Of a stretch of 6,608 bases of DNA, positions 1 through 4,628 are shown one piece after another. Position 1 is the first letter of the stretch; each line of letters starts with the position of its first letter. This DNA comes from Octadecabacter sp. GTDB taxonomy: Bacteria > Pseudomonadota > Alphaproteobacteria > Rhodobacterales > Rhodobacteraceae. Below the pieces are notes generated by a model. The model did no database searches, was not told the DNA's origin, and saw nothing but the letters and a program-made list of their open reading frames with translations. The position numbers were made by a program, and so were the translations under genes. The stretch spans positions 1 through 6,608 of the forward strand of contig DQCL01000249.1 in the NCBI GenBank assembly GCA_003533975.1, written 5' to 3'.

Positions 1-37
1 GAAGATGTCGGGAGTTCGAGCCTCTCATCACCCACCA
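1..37 (+). tRNA. 3' half of a tRNA, probably tRNA-Val (5' part outside window)
   Basis: Bases 1-4 (gaag) read as the 3' strand of an anticodon stem and 5-9 (atgtc) as a five-base variable loop. The T arm is 10-26: stem gggag, loop ttcgagc, stem ctctc, with one G-U pair. The acceptor 3' strand is 27-33 (atcaccc), the discriminator is A34 and the encoded CCA is 35-37. The 5' acceptor should therefore be gggtgat, outside the window. The short variable loop excludes Ser, Leu and Tyr types. The combination resembles alphaproteobacterial tRNA-Val(TAC) from memory, but the anticodon is not visible, so identity is an inference. A tRNA 3' end beside accessory genes is a common island attachment site. 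Confidence 0.85.
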
Positions 38-83
38 TTTCCAATCTCATGTAAATAAGGGATTTGGCGGCCTGCGATTGCAC

Positions 84-117
84 AAATGTAGGGTGATCTC
101 CTCGAAAATGTAGGGTG
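84..117. repeat. Two 12-bp direct repeats (aaatgtagggtg), 22 bp apart
   Basis: The word aaatgtagggtg occurs exactly at 84-95 and again at 106-117, in the 123-base non-coding gap between the tRNA and the first gene. A 22-bp period puts the copies on roughly the same helix face, so a protein-binding site or an integrase arm-type site beside the tRNA is possible. No function is shown. Confidence 0.6.
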
Positions 118-133
118 CTTGGAATGGGTTGGT

Positions 134-160
134 GTGGTGGCCAAGGGCGGCTAACACCAC
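134..160 (-). terminator. Hairpin just past the end of the Abi-type gene, possible terminator
   Basis: On the minus strand, immediately after the stop of the gene at 161-910, GTGGTG (160-155) can pair with CACCAC (139-134). A further GCC/GGC pairing lies inside, with a small TTA bulge. There is no T-run after the stem, so an intrinsic terminator is only weakly supported. Confidence 0.3.
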
Positions 161-910
161 CTAGTCTTGTTTTTGCCAAGTCTCTATTAGAAACATCGCC
201 ATAGACCCGGCAAGGTTCACCGCCAACGCGGCGTGGCGTTCAGAAGGTCGGACCTTACGCCGCCCGCCCCCGTGGGCATCGCTGATCTTGTTTCGCAACC
301 CGCCAAGGCTTTCCACTATCGCATGGCATCCGCCCAGAATGCGTTTGAACGTCTCTTCTGTGTGCTGCGACGGCGCAAGATTCATACGCTTGGCAGTGTT
401 GGAGTACAGCTTGGGCAGGTCCCACTTATCCTCATAAGTTACACCCGCATCATCAAGAATGTGCTTGCACACCTCCTCCAGAAGAGTTCTGGCGGCGGTT
501 ATTGCACCTTCCGGGTCAGACTTCCGACGGTCCAATGCCTTTTGCCATGCGACGGTTACACCATCAGCGTCATACTGTGACAGGGCTGCCGACACACCGG
601 CGTCAGCCGGTGCCCCTGTGTCTGACAAATAATCGAGGAGCGGCAGAAACTCTTCATTGATGTGCTTACGCCGTGCTGCATAGGCACCTCCACCTTCGTG
701 ATATCCTTTCAGGTAAGACCACAGGCCCTTGCCGTCGATATTGGAACGAACGAATTGCGGCAACAGTTTCTGCGTGATCGGATCGTCGAAGAAATCCGCA
801 CGCAAGAGCCTGTAAACCCAATCGCTGATTTCCCCGCCCTCTGCTCGCGAGGCAATGATGCTCTTTAGCATTAGTGCTCGGTCAAAGCGGATTTCGGGTA
901 ATTCGTACAT
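161..910 (-). CDS. Abortive-infection family protein (Abi_C-type C-terminal domain)
   Basis: A 249-residue cytoplasmic protein with no signal peptide or membrane segment. The N-terminal ~115 residues are not recognised. Residues ~130-249 match the pattern I know as the abortive-infection C-terminal domain (Abi_C): an AARTLLEEVCKHIL helix, then DLPKLY, then LGGLRNKISDAHG at 202-214, then the ERHAALAVNLA helix at 224-234. R206 and H213 form an R-X6-H motif like that of HEPN-fold RNases. Inference: an RNase-type toxin or abortive phage-defence effector. It stands alone on the minus strand as the first gene after the tRNA. ATG at 910 is chosen because it gives the longest frame; the ribosome site before it is poor, and the internal ATG at residue 14 is an alternative. 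An inverted repeat at 927-963 may regulate it. Family call fairly confident; role inferred. Confidence 0.8.
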   Translation of the reverse strand: MYELPEIRFDRALMLKSIIASRAEGGEISDWVYRLLRADFFDDPITQKLLPQFVRSNIDGKGLWSYLKGYHEGGGAYAARRKHINEEFLPLLDYLSDTGAPADAGVSAALSQYDADGVTVAWQKALDRRKSDPEGAITAARTLLEEVCKHILDDAGVTYEDKWDLPKLYSNTAKRMNLAPSQHTEETFKRILGGCHAIVESLGGLRNKISDAHGGGRRKVRPSERHAALAVNLAGSMAMFLIETWQKQD

Positions 911-926
911 GCTGAGACTACTTTGC

Positions 927-963
927 CTGTTTTCGACAGAATAGCACCCGGCGTAGAAAACAG
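927..963. promoter_or_regulatory. 8-bp inverted repeat ahead of the Abi-type gene, operator candidate
   Basis: ctgttttc at 927-934 is exactly repeated in inverse as gaaaacag at 956-963, with a 21-base spacer, 17-53 bases upstream of the ATG at 910. The spacer holds a minus-strand TATTCT that could serve as a -10 element, so a repressor bound to the arms would straddle a promoter. I see no convincing -35 box. On the minus strand it also begins right after the stop at 964-966, so it could instead be an mRNA hairpin, though no T-run follows. Confidence 0.4.
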
Positions 964-1134
964 CTACATGGTGAATTCGCCATAATAGTCCAAGCAGATT
1001 TCATCGACTTGGTGCCCGTCTATGTCGCGAACTTTGTGAAATCCGGTGTCCAATTCATAGGATTGCCATTTATAGGGGGGCCCGTCACAAGATATCTGCG
1101 CGCGCGTTCAATCTCGAAATGCTTTCCTCGTCAT
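964..1134 (-). pseudogene. Decayed short reading frame, unknown, with in-frame TGA
   Basis: On the minus strand, ATG at 1134 opens MTRKAFRD and then meets TGA at 1110-1108. The same frame continues for 47 residues to TAG at 966-964. The downstream part (YKWQSYELDTGFH, then KVRDIDGHQ, then DEICLDYYGEF) has the composition and codon pattern of a real protein and no other stop. No usable start codon lies between the TGA and that stretch, except a TTG inside it. I do not recognise the family. It ends 53 bases before the Abi-type start and begins next to the block duplicated ahead of the nuclease gene at 2643-3614, so it may be what remains of the divergent partner of the left cassette. Confidence 0.35.
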
Positions 1135-1288
1135 CTGACCGCCAAACCGCCGCCATTTTCTGACGCTACTAATCGAACATGGTCGTACTTCGGCTGGGTG
1201 CAAATGCGTACTCTGTGCTGGATTGGCTGAGAATTTTCGCACTGTGGTGAAACAAAGCGCCACGCGTAAGCCTTTGAGGGAGCAGGAT
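1130..1288. promoter_or_regulatory. Upstream region of the left cassette, duplicated at about 3635-3788
   Basis: About 150 bases ahead of the TTG at 1289 align by eye with the region ahead of the TTG at 3789. Shared words in the same order are gccgcc, tttctga, gctac, ggctggg, actctg and ggat, then a ribosome site (gagggag here, gaaggag there). In the right copy this stretch lies between divergent genes, so it should carry promoters for both directions. I could not assign -35 or -10 boxes with confidence. The rest of the gap (911-1129) is covered by the inverted repeat at 927-963 and the decayed frame at 964-1134. Confidence 0.45.
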
Positions 1289-1546
1289 TTGAACAAGTCG
1301 CTTTTTCTTGCGCCTATTGCCGTCGTGGTACTGACGGTTCCGGCGTTCGCGCAGACAATCCCTCGCTACAACGTCGAAGGATACTGCCAGCAGGTCGCAG
1401 AAATAAGCGGTGGGTCGGCCATGATCTTCAAAGGCTACATGGACATGGAACAGCAGGCCTACAACTCTCTGAAACCCGTCAGGGCGCAAAATCTGCGTGG
1501 TATCCTTTCGAAGGCAGGGTTTTCTCGCTCTATAACCTGTGAGTAG
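1289..1546 (+). pseudogene. Broken copy of the small exported-protein gene, 3' end fused to another gene's tail
   Basis: A left paralogue of the gene at 3789-4118. I place the start at TTG 1289, after gagggagcagga, because it aligns with the paralogue's TTG start; the frame stays open to 1223 but that part has no match. An 86-residue product would have a signal peptide ending FAQ and one Cys-repeat matching the paralogue (RYNVEGYC, VAEISGGSAMIF, MDMEQQAYN). Its second cysteine is Tyr (KGYMDME against NGCMDME). Homology to the paralogue stops at 1490. From 1498 the DNA instead matches the 3' end of the gene at 4125-4580, but in another frame, so the last ~18 residues are out-of-frame readthrough. 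This is the scar of a deletion joining two adjacent genes. A truncated secreted peptide may still be made. Confidence 0.7.
1355..1490 (+). repeat. Left copy of a 136-bp near-identical direct repeat
   Basis: Pairs with 3855-3990. Aligned by hand there are 9 mismatches in 136 bases and no gaps. It covers the mature part of the small exported protein. The signal-peptide region upstream is much less alike, so identity steps up at the repeat, which suggests recent duplication or gene conversion here. Confidence 0.85.
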
Positions 1547-1547
1547 A
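1498..1547 (+). other. Remnant of the 3' end of a relative of the gene at 4125-4580
   Basis: Reading from TGG at 1498 gives WYPFEGRVFSLYNL then TGA (1540-1542). The gene at 4125 ends WYLFEGGVFSLYTP then TAG. The similarity runs on past the stop into tagaaaa in both places (1544-1550, 4578-4584). This fixes the right side of the deletion junction to about 1491-1498. Confidence 0.75.
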
Positions 1548-1560
1548 AAAGGGTACTTTG

Positions 1561-2447
1561 ATGAACATCCCTTTCCGCGTTCTTGCAGTCATCGTTTGCT
1601 TTTTCGTCGGTTTTATCTTCCCGATAAGTTTTGGACTGGCCGCCCTCATTGCATGGTCAATCTATGAAGATGTCACGGAACCTGCCACGAAGGAGCCGCC
1701 GCGCCCTAACAGGCTTGAGAGACTAACAGAAGAGGATGACGATTGGCCTCACATCTTTCGGAGCGTTTGCGAGTCACCTGCCGAAGAGGCATTCCTTAAT
1801 GCAATGGTGCCTGCGTTTGACCTAAAGCCCGACAAAGGCCGTCTCGCTGGGAGTGGCCTAACGTTACAGATGCAAGTGCCGGTAGCAAATTATCGGCTCG
1901 ACTTTCTCGTCGACAAGGGGCTGGTGGTAGAGGTGGATGGCGCGCGCTGGCATTCGTCGCCAGAGGCTGTCGAACGCGACAAAAAAGGGATAAGGAGCTG
2001 ACTGCAAAAGGCTTTGAGGTCCTACGCATCCCCGCAAAAACCACCCTCTATAACCCAGAAGAGACAATCGAACTGGTTCGCAAGGCGCGGACGCAGTGGC
2101 TGGCCCGAAAAGCTCAGGCGCGGGCGTTAAAGCAACGCGAGCAAGTGCAGAAAGCTCACGAAGCAAACAGCGGCATGCGGGACAATAAGACCAAAATTGG
2201 CTTTTCCCAACTGCTTGCTTCCGCAGAAACCGGGCTTGATAGGTTCTCCGAAGGGGTCAACAGGTTCAATGAGCAACTGGAGCAGTTAAACGAGCAGGCG
2301 AAGCGTCGAATGGATGAAGACCTAGAAAGAACGAATAGGGAATCCGAAGAACGGCGCAAGCAAATTCAGGAAGAACTTGATGCCGATCCCGAAGTCCAAA
2401 AGATTTATGAAGCGCTAATGTCAAAATTTGAAAGGGGAAGAGAATGA
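1561..2447 (+). pseudogene. Membrane-anchored DUF559/Vsr-like nuclease with coiled-coil tail, frameshifted
   Basis: ATG 1561 is chosen over TTG 1558 for its spacing of seven bases from aaaaggg. Residues ~5-34 form one long hydrophobic stretch or a tight hairpin. A nuclease domain (~70-165) follows: E75/E76 in SPAEEAFL, D114 in YRLDFLVD, E124 and D126 in [10 protein letters not shown], then a carboxylate/RD motif. This is the layout of DUF559, a Vsr-like PD-(D/E)XK fold. The first frame ends at TGA 1999-2001. The -1 frame, open from 1821, supplies the expected continuation ([17 protein letters not shown]) and ~130 more residues of charged helix and coiled coil, ending at 2447. Joined near the A6 run the product would be ~295 residues. 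Sequencing error, true mutation or slippage would all fit. It overlaps the next ORF by ATGA. Inference: a DNA-cutting protein tethered to the inner membrane, possibly defence-related. Confidence 0.7.
1981..1989 (+). other. Frameshift site: A6-G3 run inside the nuclease gene
   Basis: The reading changes from frame 1 to frame 0 (-1) close to this aaaaaaggg run. Zero-frame codons are AAA AAA GGG ATA AGG AGC TGA; shifting back one base gives AGG GAT AAG GAG CTG, restoring the RDKEL family motif. The phase is not the classic A-AAA-AAG two-tRNA slippery heptamer, so single-tRNA slippage, a lost A, or a base-calling error are the options. Confidence 0.65.
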
Positions 2448-2743
2448 AGACGCTTAAATGGTTATGGTTCATCATTTTGACAACACTAGGCTTCAAGCTC
2501 TATAAATTCGCGATGTGGGCTTTGCCTAGCTTGACGCCACGGGCTTTGTATGTGGCCAGCGCAGCGACCGTTCTGGAACTGATTTGGCGTGCTTCCTCTT
2601 CGCTTATGACAGCCTTTAACGGCGCTGGCGCAAAAGCGGATTCTAAGAATGCTCGGAAACACTGCGGCCCCACGCACTTAGTAAATTGTAGTTTTCCGCC
2701 CACCACGATTGAAGCCGTAGCGCAGCCTCAAGCCCTTCTGTGA
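2444..2743 (+). CDS. Small putative membrane ORF, probably truncated and chimeric
   Basis: ATG overlaps the nuclease stop as ATGA, and gaaaggggaag precedes it, so translation coupled to the nuclease is likely. The first ~20 codons (MKTLKWLWFIILTTLGFKLY) give a basic start and a hydrophobic helix, typical of a small membrane protein. From about 2500 the ORF runs over DNA whose antisense strand reads as a serine-recombinase fragment. From 2643 it overlaps the 3' end of the convergent nuclease gene. The C-terminal 80 residues are therefore probably not an original protein sequence. I read this as a small membrane gene whose 3' end was replaced when recombinase DNA joined it. Whether it is still made is unknown. 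Confidence 0.4.
   Translation: MKTLKWLWFIILTTLGFKLYKFAMWALPSLTPRALYVASAATVLELIWRASSSLMTAFNGAGAKADSKNARKHCGPTHLVNCSFPPTTIEAVAQPQALL
2500..2619 (-). pseudogene. Serine-recombinase (resolvase/invertase) fragment
   Basis: The minus strand reads AVISEEEARQIS, then SRTVAALATYKARGVKLG, then KAHIANL and a TAG stop at 2502-2500. This is the long helix linking the catalytic domain to the DNA-binding domain in small serine recombinases, including the E(E/R)xxxIxxRT block. The catalytic Ser/Arg region and the C-terminal helix-turn-helix are absent, and higher-coordinate sequence in the frame no longer resembles the family. A ~40-residue scrap, non-functional, evidence of past recombinase-borne DNA at this junction. 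Confidence 0.65.
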
Positions 2744-3614
2744 CTTCCAACACTTGGTCACTGAACAACTGTTGCGTCTCAAGACGTGGAGTGTCGATAA
2801 CAACACCAAGCGATTGTCCCGCTTGACGTAGGTATGCACCGATATCCGACAGTGACTCGTCCTGTCGAAGCGACTGGGCAAAGCGCCCCCAACGCGGAAG
2901 CATGATTTTCACAGACGCAGAGGGTGCGTTACTATCCCAACACTGTAACGACATGCTTGGACTGGGAATGTCGGTATAGCGCACCAGCGTTTTACGCGTG
3001 TCGAAATAGAACGTTCGTGAGCCTGTTGGGCGATCTCCGTTTGCATTCGGATCGGGCTTGAGAGTCAAGGCAGGAAACCGGTCCGGCACAAACTGGCGAT
3101 AGTCGAGAAAAAACGCACCGGTCGAAACGTTAGGTTCCGGTTCATACGGTGTCTTGGCTTGTTCAATCGCCGCCGACAACAGCGCTCGGTCATCGCCGCC
3201 GAACAATCCGAGAAAGGACTCGTAGCTGGCGCAGGCGTCGAACGTATCGGTTGCACGACTGCTTGCGAGGTAGACTGTCGGTGCCAGTAGCACGGAATAT
3301 GCATTGGAACCTTGGGCGCGGTAAGTTTCGACAGTTCGGCGGTAGCGCTTGGGTTGACCTTCGCCAATACGTGTTATGCTGTAACCCGCATCTATCTTAT
3401 TTTCGATCATCAACCTTGTGCCGTCGCTGTAGGTGATATCAATGTCAATTGTGCCCGAGCTTCCGACATGCCGGGTTTGCGCCTTAACTCGTTTCACAAG
3501 TGCAGAAGTTGAAGTAACGCCCTTGAGAAATTCAGCCCCTATCGTTGGGTCATGACGGAGAGCCGCTATGAAAAGCCTGTCGATGTCGCGTTCGTAAATT
3601 CGCGGTTGCTGCAC
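2643..3614 (-). CDS. PD-(D/E)XK nuclease superfamily protein
   Basis: A 323-residue protein from GTG 3614, chosen for a good ribosome site (GGAAGG, 3628-3623, eight-base spacing) and because recognisable homology begins right after it. The frame extends to 3803, but that part reads unlike protein and overlaps the opposite gene's start. Motifs: E8 in YERDIDRLF; D57 in GTIDIDI; E71 and K73 in LMIENKIDA; then GQPKRYRR at ~86-93. This is the E...D...ExK core plus the QxxRY element of PD-(D/E)XK proteins with the IENKI signature. The C-terminal 200 residues are not assigned. No membrane segment. It is divergent from the operon starting at 3789 and converges on the gene ending at 2743. Inference: DNA nuclease of defence or restriction type, with no visible methylase or helicase partner. 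Confidence 0.7.
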   Translation of the reverse strand: MQQPRIYERDIDRLFIAALRHDPTIGAEFLKGVTSTSALVKRVKAQTRHVGSSGTIDIDITYSDGTRLMIENKIDAGYSITRIGEGQPKRYRRTVETYRAQGSNAYSVLLAPTVYLASSRATDTFDACASYESFLGLFGGDDRALLSAAIEQAKTPYEPEPNVSTGAFFLDYRQFVPDRFPALTLKPDPNANGDRPTGSRTFYFDTRKTLVRYTDIPSPSMSLQCWDSNAPSASVKIMLPRWGRFAQSLRQDESLSDIGAYLRQAGQSLGVVIDTPRLETQQLFSDQVLEVTEGLEAALRLQSWWAENYNLLSAWGRSVSEHS

Positions 3615-3788
3615 TATCAAAACCTTCCCATGTCTTTCGACGGCCAAATTGCCGCCGCTTTCTGAGGCTACAGCATGAATATGGCTACAATCTGGCTGGG
3701 CGGAGATGACCACTCTGACCGGATAGCTAACGACAATTCTCGCTAAGGGGGAGCAATACCCCTTGAGCAACCCCTGAAGGAGTAGGCT
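3615..3788. promoter_or_regulatory. Divergent intergenic region, right copy of the duplicated upstream block
   Basis: These 174 bases separate the GTG of the nuclease (3614, -) from the TTG of the operon (3789, +) and should hold both promoters. Most of it aligns with 1130-1288. The plus-side ribosome site is gaaggag (3776-3782), and the minus-side site is GGAAGG (3628-3623). No -35/-10 pair is convincing enough to name. Confidence 0.5.
3745..3764 (+). promoter_or_regulatory. Small leader hairpin with repeated cccct
   Basis: aagggg (3745-3750) can pair with cccctt (3759-3764) across an eight-base loop. The words gagcaa then cccct occur twice in a row (3751-3763 and 3765-3775), so aagggg could pair with either copy. 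The second copy abuts the ribosome site of the TTG start at 3789. A leader switch is possible, but this could be chance. It is not preserved in the left cassette. Confidence 0.25.
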
Positions 3789-4118
3789 TTGAACAAGACA
3801 CAAATTTTTCCACCCATTGCCATCGCCTGCCTATCGGTTCCGGCATACTCGCAAACAATCCCCCGCTACAACGTCGAAGGATACTGCCAACAGGTCGCAG
3901 AAATAAGCGGCGGTTCGGCCATGATCTTCAACGGCTGCATGGACATGGAACAGCAGGCCTACAACGCTCTGAAACCAGTCTGGGCGCAAATCCCCGGTAG
4001 TTCTCGTAACTACTGTGATGAAGTGGCAAGGGTAAGCGGCGCTTCTTTCAGTATCCTCAAAGGTTGCATCGATATGGAAACCAACGCGGCAAACTCGCCC
4101 CGTTCTTTCAACTATTAG
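3789..4118 (+). CDS. Small exported protein with two Cys-pair repeats, first gene of operon
   Basis: 109 residues. TTG 3789 follows gaaggag by six bases; no ATG fits better. A signal peptide (residues 1 to ~21, ending PAYSQ) predicts export. C14 in IAIAC is a poor lipobox, so lipoprotein status is unlikely. The mature protein holds two similar ~37-residue units: YCQQVAEISGGSAMIFNGC-MDME (29-51) and YCDEVARVSGASFSILKGC-IDME (71-93). Each has a YC, VA, SG, S, I, GC and DME pattern, consistent with a helical hairpin closed by a disulfide. I have seen similar Cys/GGS/E repeats in small secreted alphaproteobacterial proteins but can give no function. It ends six bases before the next gene. A broken paralogue lies at 1289-1546. 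Envelope or extracellular role inferred. Confidence 0.75.
   Translation: MNKTQIFPPIAIACLSVPAYSQTIPRYNVEGYCQQVAEISGGSAMIFNGCMDMEQQAYNALKPVWAQIPGSSRNYCDEVARVSGASFSILKGCIDMETNAANSPRSFNY
3855..3990 (+). repeat. Right copy of the 136-bp direct repeat
   Basis: Pairs with 1355-1490 in the same orientation (9 mismatches by hand). Recombination between the copies would remove 2.5 kb, including both nuclease genes and the recombinase scrap. Confidence 0.85.
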
Positions 4119-4124
4119 GCAGAC

Positions 4125-4580
4125 ATGAAAAAACTATCCACAATCATTGCCACCGCATTTTGCAGCTTTACGCTTAGTGCTCCTGCCAATGCTGATTTCA
4201 TAGACACGCGTTGGTCAGTTGTCGGTTTCACTGGCGAAGCTTGGTTCATCAACCCGCAAAATGTCATTGGTCAATCGCAGCTATTCCACAAAGGGCGTGC
4301 CGAAGGTGTGTTCTATAGCTGCAACTTTGCAGGGCAATCTTCTACCTATACGCGATATGAAAACGAGGCCTTTTTTGCGAACCCCGAGTTTGAGCTATTC
4401 GCCCCACTGCGTGAAGGAATGACGCTCAGCAGCGAAACCCTTTTTGTGCACCGGATCACATGCGAAGGTGGCGGGAACCCTGCACAACGTCGCGTGATTT
4501 ACCCTTTCGTTACAAACGAGGCGCGTCATTCAGCTTGGTATCTCTTTGAGGGTGGAGTCTTTTCGCTCTACACCCCTTAG
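4125..4580 (+). CDS. Exported protein of unknown function with two cysteines
   Basis: 151 residues from ATG 4125, six bases after the previous stop, so probably co-transcribed; the ribosome site (aggcaga) is weak and coupling is likely. The signal peptide is clear: MKK, a hydrophobic core and an APANA site before D24. The mature protein is rich in aromatic residues and probably beta-stranded. C66 (YSCNF) and C113 (ITCEG) could form one disulfide. No domain recognised. Its last 15 codons and the bases beyond the stop recur at 1498-1547, so a relative once followed the left copy of the upstream gene too. This shows the gene pair is an old, duplicated unit. A short inverted repeat (cacccc 4571-4576, ggggtg 4592-4597) spans the stop and may be a weak attenuator. 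Confidence 0.75.
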   Translation: MKKLSTIIATAFCSFTLSAPANADFIDTRWSVVGFTGEAWFINPQNVIGQSQLFHKGRAEGVFYSCNFAGQSSTYTRYENEAFFANPEFELFAPLREGMTLSSETLFVHRITCEGGGNPAQRRVIYPFVTNEARHSAWYLFEGGVFSLYTP

Positions 4581-4628
4581 AAAACGGAGACGGGGTGGCG
4601 ATCTTTATGTGATGGAAAGGTATACAAC

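Noticed and set aside
91..97. gggtgat, equal to the expected 5' acceptor strand of the tRNA
   Set aside because: Only seven bases, not followed by a D arm, and part of the aaatgtagggtg repeat; no second tRNA here.
233..868. Plus-strand ORFs opposite the Abi-type gene
   Set aside because: They lie wholly antisense to a gene with a recognisable domain, have no ribosome sites and read unlike protein.
1009..1230. Plus-strand 73-residue ORF from a TTG
   Set aside because: No ribosome site, and the opposite strand reads more like protein; it also crosses the duplicated non-coding block.
1223..1288. Longer start for the left cassette gene
   Set aside because: The extra residues do not match the paralogue, whose TTG and ribosome site align with TTG 1289.
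1980..1987. Classic A-AAA-AAG programmed frameshift heptamer
   Set aside because: The letters are present but the zero-frame phase is AAA AAA GGG, so the two-tRNA slippage geometry does not fit; simple indel or error is at least as likely.
3615..3803. Longer start for the minus-strand PD-(D/E)XK gene
   Set aside because: It would overlap the start of the divergent gene; GTG 3614 has a well-placed GGAAGG and the family-like sequence begins there.
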